A stretch of DNA of 64,000 bases from Limnanthes douglasii subsp. nivea (Eukaryota; Streptophyta; Magnoliopsida; Brassicales; Limnanthaceae): contig JAUPFV010000001.1 in the NCBI GenBank assembly GCA_036936605.1, positions 155,653,187 to 155,717,186 on the forward strand, read 5' to 3'. Positions within the stretch are counted from its first letter, which is position 1, and every line of letters starts with the position of its first letter. A model generated the notes under the pieces. It was not told where the DNA came from, did not search any database, and saw only the letters and a program-made list of their open reading frames with translations. A program made the position numbers and the translations under genes. Shown piece after piece: positions 1 to 12,189 of the stretch.

Positions 1-117
1 TTGAAGTTTAAAGAAATAGTGACAATTTAATGGATTTTTTCTAAAAATAGTTATGTATTTAAATTTGTTGGGTTTTTTTTTTTTAATCAAAAGAATACTT
101 TTAGGGAATTGCTAAAA

Positions 118-245
118 AAACGGTCGAAATTACTCTGCGAAGTCGCATGTTTCTGATTTTCAAAATTACTCTGTGAAGTTAATTTTTTTGACAATTTTAC
201 CCTTCACGAAAACCTTTAAATAGAAAAAATTACTCAGTGAAGTTA
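118..245 (+). repeat. MULE terminal repeat-like segment (element 1, left end)
   Basis: The sequence opens with AGGGAATTGCTAAAAAAAC and then repeats a motif close to AAATTACTCTGTGAAGTT three times (about 126, 164 and 226). A related segment with the same opening and the same ACTC..GAAGTT motif lies at 40,226-40,390, next to another MULE. I infer that both are terminal repeats of Mutator-like elements. The matching right end of this element was not found because later insertions interrupt it. Confidence 0.4.
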
Positions 246-433
246 CCATAAATTCAGAAAAAACATGGTATTCTCTCTTCCTTTTCTCTAAAAAAAACCA
301 AACTTAAACTAAAAACTTGAATTCAACATAATAATTGGTATAAAAGTTTGTGTAAATTGAAATGTAATTAAAATATGAAGTTAAAGTAAGTAAATAACAA
401 ATTTTATAAACTAAACTAAAATTAAAATAGAAG

Positions 434-695
434 TTGAGGACTTACCTTTTGGCATTACCACCAACAGCAAACCCACGCCTATCCACGAACATCACCACGC
501 CTATCCACGAACAGGAGCTATCGACGCCTCTCTCAACAAACCTTCTCTTACCACGAACATCATCCATTACCCACGCCTATCCACGAACAACCTATCCCAT
601 GTTGTCTCTCACCCAGCTCTCTTATCCTTACTAGCAGCAGGAGCAGTCTAAGTCGAGGAAGGAGTGGAGGGAGCAATCCGGCGATTCGAGCGACG
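434..695 (+). other. probable 5' exon/leader of the plant mobile domain gene
   Basis: This stretch is less AT-rich than its surroundings and ends at a good splice donor (CGACG|GTAAGT at about 695). The matching acceptor is at 1,129. Tandem copies of a CCACGCCTATCCACGAAC-type sequence lie between about 472 and 590. A long reading frame crosses it, but I see no protein family, so a leader exon is the most I can support. Confidence 0.35.
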
Positions 696-823
696 GTAAG
701 TGTAATTAAACTCCTATTAGTGTTAGGATTATCGTTAATAGGGTATCGATTGGTAGTTTGTAGGTGGTCGGTTAGGTTTAGGTTCGCCATTGGAGGTCTG
801 GCGATAGGTTTATGAGTTGCAGT

Positions 824-968
824 GTTCTTCGCCACACGGGGGCGAAGAACAGGGTCCCTACACCATTGTGTGGCGTAGGGACCCTGCCCCACGTCATCAC
901 TGTGGCGTAGGCATAAGGGTGTACGCCATAGTGATGGCGTACACCTTTATACCTATGCCACAGTGATG
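824..968. repeat. three back-to-back inverted repeats (hairpins)
   Basis: Hairpin 1 has a perfect 10-bp stem (824-833 with 841-850). Hairpin 2 has a perfect 12-bp stem (850-861 with 875-886). Hairpin 3 has 34-bp arms (895-928 with 935-968), three mismatches and a 6-base loop. All three are much richer in GC than the flanks and share GTGGCGTA-type blocks. They lie inside the presumed 5' intron (696-1,129) of the plant mobile domain gene. Confidence 0.9.
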
Positions 969-1132
969 GCGCTGGCTGCTCCGGTCACCGGAATGGCCCG
1001 GGATCAGTTTATTTTTGTTATTTGGTGTGTGTTAGTCTGGTTTATGCTATTATTTGTCTAAAAATGCTTCCAGCATGACAATTTGTGTTTTCGACGAAAC
1101 TTGACATTTAGTACGTTTTTTTATTTCAGGTG

Positions 1133-3014
1133 ATGGATCATGGCGACGCCTCACAGTCTGCGGATGGCTCGCGGACGAAGAGAATAAAAAGGCGGAGTAG
1201 GGTACGGGAAGCTGGTCAACACGTTTTAGTTTCCGATTCAGCAGTTTCGATGGATGAGCTGCCTATAGTTTCCGGACCGCATGCGTCCGGCTCGAGTTCT
1301 GCTTCTGCTTCCGCTTCCCGCGGACGACGACATCCCCCCCCCCCCACCTACAGGGCAACATAGAGCTCCTCCTCCGTCCAGATTGCCACCGCTATTCGGC
1401 GAGGTTTTCATCTCCCACACTGCATACCATCTTTGGATGGGAGAGGTAATATCGAAATTCCAATTTGACATTTTATGATTGTTTAGTGTTGTCGTATGCT
1501 AATTCGAACAAATATTTTCAGGAGCGAGAAATGCGGCTATATGCCCATTATCCTAGTCATAGAGCATGGAGTTTGGCTGCACAGACTAGGGTACGCGCCG
1601 TAGTTGACGTCACTCCTTTCGGTCGTCTCATAAAGTCGTTCTATCACATGCACACACACTCCAACATGACATAGGTTTTTCTAGAGCAGTGGCATATGAA
1701 GACTAATAATTTCCATTTCTCGTTCAGAGAGATGACGATTACTCTCGACGACGTCCACACCATTTTGGGACTCCCAATTCAGGGTGAGCTTGCTGTGTTT
1801 CCTGTTATATCTGACAAGAGTATGGTCATGCACGAGTGCGCTGAACTGCTTATGGTGGATGAGTTATCCTTCGTGACGGAGGTTGAGAAATACAAGGGCG
1901 TTGGTCTGGGGTTTAAATGGCTCCGGAGTAGGTTTAGTGGGCCAGAGTTCTGCGATGACAGCCTTGGTCTGAATGATCTGATGGTGGATGCGGCTACCCG
2001 CGCCTACATATTGCATATGTCCGGCACGGTCATATTCCCGGACAAGAGCAACATGTACTCCAATTACAAGTATTTGTTTTTGTTGCGCGATTTGACTCAG
2101 GAGGGTGTCGGTAGGTACTCATGGGGTAGTGCTGTTCTCGCTTACTTGTACCACCATCTGGGTGAGGCCTCCCTTCACGACACGAGGACTATGGCCGGAT
2201 GTATCGGCTTGCTGGACACATGGATACGGGATCATTTTGTCATGCTCTGTCCTGTTACTCGTTTCACTTACACTGAGCGCCAGCCCACTATTTGTAGATA
2301 GGATACAACTGCAACAGTATCTGACTCCCGGACGAAGCTGAACCTTCATATCTCCGTCAACAACCTAGAAGAGAGCGATGTAAGTCTTATTCTTTAGTGA
2401 TCCCAAAACTGATTTTTTATGTGTCTATGTTCGTATCCGTTTGTATTGCAGGTATTGTTTGATCCTTATCGTGCTATACGCGATCATTTCCCGTTTTTGA
2501 AGATATAGCGTGGTTTCGAAATGTCATATGCGGTGTGGAGCACTCTCAGGGATACTATCCAAAGCAAGTTCAGCGGCAGTTTGGCCGTGTCTAGAGGGGT
2601 ATCGCGCATCCTTTGGTAGATATGCAGTCGAATTCAAGGAGAAAACCGAAGACGATAGTGTATGCATTCGAACCGGATGATTGGGGGGACTGGGAGAGCA
2701 ACAAGTTGCATCAGGCTTATTGGGGAGCGATGGTGGGAGACGAGATGGAGTCTTTTTGTGAGCCTGAGTACCTTCTCCTTCATCAGAGTATTAGCTCGTT
2801 TGAACTCATCAACACCGCAATCTACTCGCTCGATGACTATGTCCATGAAGATCGAGAGGGAGCTATCATCCGATATTTGCGTGCTCGTATGCGTAGGATC
2901 TCGTTGTTTCCTGGAGTTGGTGAGTTTGATCATGATTTTGATCGTATGGATGTGAAATCAATTTTTTTAAATATAAGTGAACACAAAATGGAACGTCAAT
3001 ACAATACGAAGTGA
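1133..3014 (+). pseudogene. plant mobile domain (PMD, MAIN-like) gene, decayed
   Basis: The translation matches the plant mobile domain family, known from MULEs and gypsy elements and from the domesticated MAIN/MAIL proteins. Recognisable blocks are MRLYAHYPSHRAW, FREMTITLDDVHTILGLPI, FDPYRAIRDHFPF and FEPDDWGDWESNKLHQAYW. The start is the first ATG after a good acceptor (intron 696-1,129). Further introns fit at 1,446-1,521 and 2,380-2,451. The frame is broken. There is a shift at a 13-C run near 1,336, an in-frame TAG at 1,672-1,674 after HSNMT with homology continuing beyond it, a shift near 2,300, and stops near 2,510 and 2,595. The gene converges on the OTU/MULE gene that ends at 3,112. 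It probably has no product now. The family call is confident; exon edges are inferred. Confidence 0.8.
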
Positions 3015-3111
3015 GTTTACAAAAAAAAAACAACATAATCAAACACAATAAATTCGATTTTAAACTAAATATTACAACACCAACTCAAATATCAATCTTT
3101 GGTTAAGTCCA

Positions 3112-5360
3112 CTATAGGATCATCATGTTCAACGAATGTGTCGGGGTGGAATTTTGCAGTCTCGAAAATATACGGACTCTATCTAGCAAAGGGATCGACC
3201 AAGAAATATCGTCTTCTCTCGTCGTTCGCATCCACGTTGGATCTATAGTCGGTATGGGTGACCCTTTAACCAAGTCAACCTACAAATTCCCATTTAATAT
3301 CAATGCGCGTTAAGAAAATAAATGATTAAATGCGTGCGAAAGTAAAAGTTCTTACTCACGTGAACAAAATGGTTTTTATTGTCGAATGCCACGCCGATCT
3401 CCTTTAAATAACCATCGCTCGGCGGTGTATTTTTCACCGGTAGGTAAGTTATACTTCCACCGGAAGCGAGGCAATAGAAAACACAATTGAATGTCGTTGC
3501 AACTAGTTTTCCGCAACTAGGCAAGGACATCCAATTTGCGAAAGGTGCATTCTCTTTATTAAAACTCAACCGGTTTATCTCCTTATCGACTTCGCTTTCA
3601 TCGCCGTAATATGCAACCCATTTACAAAATTCTCAATCTCTCTTTAGCTCGTGAAGCAAGGCTTCTCTAACCATTAGCCATCCACTTTCGTTACCGACCA
3701 TACCATGCGCGATGTTTCCAAAACCACAATTACTGTCGGGCATTACATTTGTAATTTGGCTTATGAACGGACTCATATATTGAGGTATGTCTTTTGAAAA
3801 TATCGAGTCCGAAATATTTGGTAATCTAGCCGGGAATGGTTTAGGCGAGAATGACGGTATAGCCTTAATGTGGTTTGGCGCATCCGGAGTGCCTAAACCA
3901 AAGCATTGAACCTGTTTCGCTGTATTTTTTGGCAGTTTTGCTCCGGAATTAGTAGGAGTATGTGCGGCGATCGTTCTTGCAGTGCTACCGAGAGTGCCGA
4001 CCGGGGTTGCTATACTAGCGGTGGGTATTACCACTCGTAAAGTTTCGGCATTATCGTGGGACTCGAACATTTCTTGTTCGACGTATTCGTGATACAAAGG
4101 ATCCATTTTCGTACAATAATCACGTTGGACTTTGCTACCTTTAACGCAACCCCGACCCCGTCCACGATCACGGTTTCCAACACGTCCGTGAGTTCTACCG
4201 CGGGTTTTAACCTTCTCGAGAGGTTCACAAAGGAGTGTAGTCGACGGATCCAAAAAAAATTAAATTTTTTTGAGCCAATGACTTTGTTTGTAAACATCAA
4301 ACTCTTCAATTTTTGCATTTAGATTTGCGAAATTAAATTTTACTTCTTCTTCACCGGTGAGTTTAACTCGCTGAACGATATCTAGTCTCTTCCAATGCTC
4401 ATCTATAATCCGAGTAGGTACATGACCGTCCACTCTTCGGATTGCCTCAAGTTCGTGGGAACACGACAAACCATGGAACGTACGATCGATGCAAACCCAC
4501 AAAGATTTTTCACCGCCGCTTTTATCAATATAGTTATCATATACTATCGCCAATGCAATAGGTGATACGTACCCCAGTAAAAATTTGAACGATTTAAAAT
4601 CTTGGAATTTTTGAATTAGACGGCACTTGCTAAGCTCCATCGATTCTTTAATGGTCGAATGTTGCATCGCTAACAGGCCATGTACTTTATCCCAAAACCC
4701 ATCAAAATCCAATCGGCTAGACCCCACATATTTTTTTCAATGTAGCATGCGAGCTTTCCGCCCTATTAGAGGTGTGATTATTGAAATGCATGATTTTGTT
4801 AGTATAACTGTGAACAAACCTCTCTTTATAAAGCGTAATCCACGAGTCAACCAAATAATCCACCACCTTATCTTGGTCTTTGAACACCGGCCGCATCTTA
4901 GCCAACCTCTCGTTCATCACCTCAACGGTATTGGATGAAACAACGTCGTTCCAAGCCGCCAAAATATTTTTAGCCACATCTCTGTCTTCAAACATTTTTT
5001 TTCGTTCTCCCGCTAACATTTTTATTGATATGCCACTCGCATAACATGTGACTAACACTAGGAAATATTTTTTCGATGCTATTCATCAAGGCTAGTTCAC
5101 GGTCCGTAACGATAACACAAGGTAATTCACAATCATTCTCCTCCATTACCGTTTTCAAGCATCCCAATGACCATTCGTAGTTGTCTTGTTTTTCACTCAC
5201 AATAAACGTGAAACCAATGCAAAACGTTTTGTTGGTCGATGTTACCCCGACTACTTTGAACAAAGGCATCCCGTAACGAATAACTTTATATGTGCTATCC
5301 ATGATTAGCAAGCGTGGGAAGGTCCGTAGTAAATCAATACTAAGCGGACATGGTGAGAGG
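3112..5360 (-). pseudogene. MULE (FAR1-type) transposase fused to an OTU-like domain, decayed
   Basis: Read right to left, the protein starts inside the DDE core (RLLIMDSTYK, EVVG-like block, VIVTDRELALMN, LCEWHINKN), so the first and second catalytic Asp are present. It continues through an AWNDVV..NRAESSH block, then a DNA-binding-like basic linker (KTRGRTHGR). An OTU-like domain follows, with DSNCGF (Asp and Cys of the OTU triad) at about 3,740 and NHFVHV (His) at about 3,365. The tail GSPIPTIDPTWMR runs to a TAG at 3,112. Frameshifts occur near 5,030, 4,730, 4,255 and 3,600. The N-terminal zinc-binding part is absent: the frame stops matching at about 5,360, where copia-like sequence begins. 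The OTU fold is a cysteine protease family; whether this fused type is active is unknown. Confidence 0.82.
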
Positions 5361-6616
5361 TGTATGTTTTCTAAGTTTTGGGATCAAGGAAAATATAGGA
5401 ACTCTGTGATAAAAAGTATCATTCAAATACACAAGTAATAGACCTTGGATCCAGTTTGTCAGGAGTGTAAGCTTTGATCTATGGAAAATACAGACAGCTA
5501 AACCATTTTTTATAATTTGAAAAAGCTTAAAAAAGGTTTTAAAATAAAGTTTAATATTGTAAATAATGTTGTAGGCTCTACCAAAAGTTATTTAACTATT
5601 ATAGTATATTTGAATTGTCATGTTTTCCTTCAAAATGAATGATAATTTAAGAAATAGTTCTCTCGAACATTTAAATTCATTCCCTGTTGCGACTAATGCT
5701 GTAAACTCAGACTCTATAGTTGAATAGTGATACATATGTCGGTTTCTTTTATCACCAAGAAGCAACACATTATGCAAAAATGAACACACACCTTGTTGTA
5801 GATTTGTTACAGCTTGACTGGTGTTCCAACTTGCGTTTGTGTGTCTCTCAAGTACCCCGTAAATTATAATATTAAAGGCACACATTTTTTGTCTTCTTCA
5901 AGTACCTAACAATCCTTTTAATAACAATATAATGTTTTGTATGCTGATTACTAGTAAATTGACTTAATTTACTCATCGCCAATAATATATCTCCCATAAT
6001 GTGTAAATTTACATTCATCATAATTTATATAAACCTAGTGTATGCTATTGTTCGTGTCTCATTCTTTCAAATTATTAAAATATGATTGAATGATGTATGT
6101 GCTTCTTTGAACTTCATATGTTTAAATTTATCAAAACGTAATGGGATTGACTTGAAAAATTCTTACTATTTTTAATACATTTGTTCCCAAACTAGTGTCT
6201 ACCTTTTCAAGATCCTTTATATCAAAGGCATAAAAATTTCATTTCAATAGTATATTACATGTCAATACTAAATATAAGTAAACCATCCACATACATACAA
6301 TGACCATTGTTTAACTTCGAACCTTAGTACATAAATACTTGACCACCGTATTGTATCTAAATCCATTGGATATAATAACATGATGAGACTTTTCATGTCA
6401 TTTATTATGTTATTGATTCATAGAATATAATGACTTAAGAAGCGTATTTTTTTTATCACTTCCTGGAAGTAGAAAACCTTTGGGGTTCCATATAGATATG
6501 CTCTTCTCTCGTCGACATCTGTATTTAAGAATGATGTTTTGACATCCATGTGGTGATATTAAAAATAGAATTCTTATGTTCATGGTTATTGAAACTGGAG
6601 TATACGTGTCAAAATA

Positions 6617-6686
<70 letters not shown>

Positions 6687-8660
6687 TGCCGAAAACTTCT
6701 GACTATTAATATTTTCTTGAACACCTGAATGGTACCATCCATGTGGTATTTCTTTTTAAATAAAGACTAATAACAAATTGGTTTTGAATCCAAAAGTAAT
6801 TAACCAATTATCAAGTGTGGTTAGCAATAATTGGATCTATTTTAGCATTTATGGTCTCGTGCCAAAATACAAAATCCCACGAGGATATTGCTTTCTAATA
6901 AGATTTAGGATCGTTTCTAAATTTAGCATCTTTAAAATATTCCATATAATTTATTTGGATCCTCTGAAAGTGTATCTTACCGGTTCCTATACTTTTAGTC
7001 TGTTATCCATTTGTGTTTTAAGAGGTTCATGAGGTTGTTCTACAACCAAAGATGATTCTTGCAAAGTCATTTCCATGATTTTAACAATGGCTTGAGTCTT
7101 ATTATCATCAATAATATGGGTTCAAAAAGTTATGCTTCTCTAGATTTAAATATAAACCTTAGAAGTTTTGTTATTGCTCATGCATCCAATAAACGAACAT
7201 TTTATAGTTTTTGGATCTAACTTTATCCTTTTTAGATTTGTGTTATTGTAAATATCAAACTTCTCCACAATATAGGATAACAAATATTTGGTTTCATTAT
7301 TTTCCATAACTCATATAGATAGACTTCAATTTTCTTAAGTTGATTACAATTAGCTATATGAAATGTCGTTAATACGACTTCACCCCCATAAATTTATATG
7401 CAACCTAAAATTAACTAGAATAGAATTTGTGATCTCTATAAATATTTTATTTGTGCATTTAGCTAGTTTATTTTTTTAAGATGTATAAGGTGAAAAATAT
7501 TGGTGAATTATCTCATATTATTTTCCAAACTAAGAAATAATATCTTCAAAACTATTCGCCACCTCTATCACAATGTAAGATTTTAATTTTACTGTCTAAT
7601 CAATTTTTAAATTCTGCTTTGACTATCGTAAACATGCTAAATATCTAATCTTTATTTTTATGAAATTAAATATAAATGAATAGATACCTATGGATACCTA
7701 TGGAAGTTATAAAATATATGTTACCCGCACCTGTCAAAATACCATTTAACTCTCATATATATATATATATATTAAGTCTAATAATTTGATATATCTTTCT
7801 ACTCTTATAAGAATTTTATTTAACTTTGATTCTACGCACAATTTACATTTTTCAAACGAACCTATATAACAATTTTACAAGTCCAATTTGACAATTTTAT
7901 AAATAACACTATTACCAAATATGCGTAAGCCTACCATGCCATAGTAAATAATTTTTACGCGAGTGAGAATAAATAGATTTTTTCACTTTATTGATAACTA
8001 CTCATTATTATATATTTCGTCATGTTGTTACACGAGTATCCATTTACAACAAAGATAAAAGAACCCTTGAGAAAAAAGATTTTCGGATTCGTACACTGAT
8101 AAAATTGTGACTTTAGCCAATAGGTCACGAGAATTAATTTTTTTTGTCTATTTCCTGAACATACAATATATCTACAAGAGTTATATGTTTACCTCTTGTA
8201 AATAGTAACTAAATGTTATGACATTGTTCCACTTTGGAGTTGATTGTGTTTTTAATCTGCACCTATTTTGTGTTATTGCTCTCTTACATTGATTTGAATG
8301 TGGATTTATCATGACAAACATGAATCGATGTGCATATATCATACCAAAACCCGAAATTATTTTCCTCTATCTAATTGGATTCTCTCATCATAATAATATC
8401 TTCATAAACATGATTAATGTTCTCCTCCTTCATATTAAGATTGCAATCACTCATAAAATGACCCGTTTTGTCACAACATTAACAATTTCCTTTTGTTATT
8501 TTGAAGGTAGTTTTGTTCTTGTTGCCAAATAATTTTTACCCAACTTTCTTATTCTTGTATTTTGGATTTATTGAATTTACCCTCCTATAATGTCTCATCT
8601 TGGATCTTTCTTACGTATCTCTAGTAAATGATTCTTTTTTTATCTTGAAGTATTTTTTAT
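5361..8660 (-). mobile_element. Ty1/copia retrotransposon remnant 1
   Basis: Domains appear in copia order on the minus strand. A gag zinc knuckle lies at 8,442-8,483; it keeps CX2CX4HX4C spacing, but the codon after the first Cys is a stop. RT lies around 6,190-6,390 (NTVVKYLCTKV, TMVIVCMWM), matching the RT of copia remnant 2 near 38,500. An RNase H end lies at 5,592-5,885 (STIESEFTALVATGNE). Stops and frameshifts occur throughout. I could not delimit its LTRs. Its upstream edge abuts a gypsy LTR remnant at about 8,672, and its downstream edge cuts into the OTU/MULE gene. Confidence 0.75.
6617..6682. repeat. (TA)n microsatellite
   Basis: This is an uninterrupted TA dinucleotide run inside the copia remnant. 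It creates a meaningless Ile-Tyr repeat reading frame. Confidence 0.97.
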
Positions 8661-8671
8661 ATGTTTTTGAT

Positions 8672-8870
8672 GATGGTCGAGTTAGTTAGAACACTACAAA
8701 AAATTCAGCCTAGTTAGAAACCATTAATATATATATATATATTACAAAGAGAGAAAATAACTAAATGAATGAATAAAATATTAATTGTTCACCATTCCAA
8801 ATGTATGTGGCAAACCTATTTATGCTATACAAGTGAGGTTTTGGCACATGAGGCTCAATTACATAACATG
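8672..8870 (-). repeat. LTR remnant, downstream end of the Tat-like gypsy element
   Basis: This segment resembles 15,771-15,985. Shared landmarks are TTAGTTAGAACACTA versus CTAGTTAGGACACTA, the CCTAGTTAGAAAC block, ATACAAGTGAGGTTTTGGCACAT versus a close counterpart, and CAATTACAT. The order and spacing agree, so the two are probably the two LTRs of one element. The far edge of this LTR (toward 9,700-9,950) is uncertain. Confidence 0.6.
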
Positions 8871-9949
8871 TTATTATTTGGCAAGGGGTTACAAATGTTA
8901 CTTGCTTTTAATAATTGAATAAAGTCGTATAATCACCCGACTAATAATTTTCATATCAGTAGCCCATCTAGTCATTACGAGCTAGTTAAGAAAAGACTAT
9001 ATGAGTGACACTCTCATATTTTATATGCTTGAAGAGACTTGTCTAGACATAATCTCAATCATGAGTGATCTCGAATACTTAGGCTTTAGATGAGATGAAT
9101 TTTTTTTTTGGAAAGTTTAGGGGTTTTCGAGACTCATGTATGTCTGAGGGTGTTGCGGTCCATCTTGAGATACTTAGAGGATATGATAAGTTGAATGGAG
9201 AAAACCTAAAGACTCATATTTTTTCTTGACTTTCAGGACCTTACATGAATCTTAGTTAGATTTGGGACCGATAGGTTGAGGTTGTCGAGGTCCCTATAGA
9301 ATGGGTGTAGTCTAGATTCATTATATGAACGAGTTATATGGACCCTATAATTATGTTGAGCTGGATCATTCGATAAGAAGGTTTGAATTGGAAGAATTTC
9401 AGAAGATTGACTATTCATGATCACCAGATGATCCAACTATTTGGACCATATAAGGGTGTTATCTTTTTAATATGTAAAAATACATGTTTATATTTGAATG
9501 GTCTTGTCATGACTCATAAGTACCGGTGAAGCTAGAATTACCTAGGTATCTCAAAGTGTGTGACCCTTTAGTTGCATGCATGCTGTAATAATTAAAAAAT
9601 ATGAAGACGAAAGATGTTAAGTTAGTCTATATAAACTTGACCTCGTCTGAATATTCATATTTTACTCAAATTTATTAGAGAGAAAAATATCATATTAATA
9701 GCTCACCTTCTTCATTGTCGCGCATACCGTTTTCCCTTAGCTAAAGTATGAACACATCTGAGTGTGTCAAGTAATATCAGAGTTTTTACACTCATACTTT
9801 CTAGTTTCCAGATTAGTTAAGATAATACACATTTTATTTTTATAGTAAACATAAATAACTACTTGGGTAGGCAAAGACATAGATAATATTAAATAAGTAG
9901 AGTTCCTCCATGACTCTTTGGAATAAGACCTGTATAGCATAAAATCCCC
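8871..9949. other. no gene seen; probable rest of the gypsy 3' LTR
   Basis: I see no protein family here. A TATAAA-like sequence on the + strand at about 9,630 could serve the plus-strand coding-like region that follows. A G-rich run on the minus strand at about 9,944-9,951 could be the polypurine tract of the gypsy element. Both readings are guesses. Confidence 0.3.
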
Positions 9950-11720
9950 CATGAAAGCTGAGGGTGGAAGAAATGTCCAGATAATCGACCGGCATAGTGA
10001 TGATTCCTGATCCTTATTTGGTCATATCTACATAAACGTTATGAGAAAAATCCTAACTTCTCTAAATTTTCACTCCAAGGATAACCGGTCCAAGGACCAC
10101 ATCTCTAACAACTCAATTTATGAAGGTATTTATTTGTTGTAAGATAGATAAACCGATTTAACTATAACCGAGGTACACCATGTTGAATCACATATTCAAA
10201 CCTCATAGCTTCGGTGATATCGGAAGTATAAGTTGGTTATGAAAGCCAAACCTAGTTTTGATCAGCCCGAGAATATATCCACAAATTTCATGAATATTAG
10301 TCGGGCCTTGATATATAACCTGCTGGACATCAACTACAAATATCTTGACCCTATCTTTATCGTTAAACTTCACTGCGAAGATATTTTACAAACGTTTTCA
10401 CGAACAATCACCTATTCATGTCTGGATTTTGGCTTATGTTATAAAAAAGATAAGAGTCAGACAGCCTTGACCCAATAAAACTGCAAGCCTAATTTATGAT
10501 ACTATTATAACCAAATACGTGAAGTGTGTTAAGATTGTTGTCGCTACTCTATAGTCGTAACGTCTGGAGGTAGAAAAAAAGTATAAGGCCAAGTTGGGTG
10601 AGAAGAGCAAGACAGATTTATATGGCATAAACCTTTCCACCAACCATGAATATGCTATCGGGGGGTCGACTTCATCTATTAAAATATTTGTTATTGAAAC
10701 TATGAACATTGTTGGAGGAAAATATCTTGTTGGGGTCTTAACGGTCTCGAAAACTAGTAATAGTGCATAAAGAGATCAAGAGGAGAATGCATATATCAAG
10801 GTCGACATATTCTAATCCTGGACCTCGGACATGTTGTAGCTTGGTATGGGCATGCTGCCAAGAGGCTTCCTATTGCTCCTACTAAAAATATATTGATTGA
10901 TGTATATGTCTGGTAGGTAGGTCTAGGCATTGAGGTAAATATTTTTGCTTAAATATAATTAATCATGTCCAGTACTTGCTTTTAATAGCTTATATTTTTT
11001 ATTTTTTATATGATGGGTCATATGTTTGGGACTATCTGAACCGTGGTTGAGAAGTATAATGTGGTTCTCCCTGACTGTGCAAGTATTCTAAAGACTCATT
11101 TGAATTATCCCAATGATATGGTCGAGACTGACGCCAAGCTTACGAGGGATAAGATGCATATGGTTACTTCCAAAAATATGTAGGATAATAAGAATAAGGA
11201 TTATAATAAGGCTACTACTCAACTGAAGAAGACTCACCAAGTGAGGTCAGTATTTTAGAATATGAGATAAAATTGTTAAGTAATAAAAAATACGTTGTAG
11301 AAGAATAACACCATTTTGAATAACAAGTTAAAAAAGAGTGAGAAATCCAAAGGTAAGGTAATAAATAATGTTACAAACTTGAATATAGGGGTGGCCTGTG
11401 ACCAAGCCAAACAGATCATAATATGTTCCTTAGCATTTATGAGTTATTTTCTAACTTGTTATTATGTATAAAGTCATTTTTATGAGATTTACCGACCAGA
11501 GATTGAAGAGCACAAGGATCAAGAGACAAATATAGTTTCCGAGTTCCAGACCTATCCATTGGACACTCTGATCTCAAGGTATTCATGTTGATACATCTGT
11601 TGTCAAACTTGAACCCCTGGGCTCTTGAACGATACATCTACTAGCGAGGATGACGTATCTGTAGTTGAAAAGAAGGCTAAATGGTCAAGGCGGCAAAAAT
11701 TGATAGTGGAACTAAGGACA
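9950..11720 (+). pseudogene. decayed coding-like sequence opposite the gypsy pol (possible antisense ORF)
   Basis: The plus strand shows interrupted protein-like stretches, for example WYGHAAKRLPIAPTKNILID near 10,850 and VEKYNVVLPDCASILKTHLN near 11,045. A Lys/Gln-rich, coiled-coil-like run follows at 11,190-11,350. An intron-like break lies between about 10,940 and 11,010. It sits between the gypsy integrase (minus strand) and the downstream LTR remnant. Tat-lineage gypsy elements are known to carry extra ORFs, some antisense, in exactly this place. I do not recognise the protein. Many stops make it non-functional. Confidence 0.4.
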
Positions 11721-12189
11721 CCTAAATCATGTTTATATTTCCTTACCTTACTTTCTTAATTTATTTTTTGAACCAAATCTTTTGGACGACCAATGCACTA
11801 TTTACATGTGTTTTTACTCTTTTTTAGCAACAAGTCGTTGGAAGGCGGAAGCATGCCGTGTATATTGTATGTTGTATGTATGGTTATATGCCTGAGAAGC
11901 TTGGTATTTTTTATTTTTTTTTAAATATGAATATTACCCTTATTACCAATATTATCAGGTCTCGGATTTCCCTCTCAGATTTCCCTAGAGGTGATTAATT
12001 TGTATTGGATTCTAAACCTTAAACATCTTGTTGATTTCATATTTTGGATATTTATATAAAAACAATTATGATTACGTAAGGCTTGGTAGAAGCTCAAAGT
12101 AGCACATCACCGACCTCCATTGGGACTCTGCTACTTTATGGAACTTTGTAGATCATGTATGTTTTTGTTGGGTTAATGTAGCCTTAGAT

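Noticed and set aside
560..892. 110-aa minus-strand frame
   Set aside because: It lies across the leader exon, intron and hairpins of the mobile domain gene. It shows no family and contains the inverted repeats.
6410..6742. 110-aa frame with an Ile-Tyr run on the minus strand
   Set aside because: It is a reading of the (TA)n microsatellite inside a decayed copia element, not a protein.
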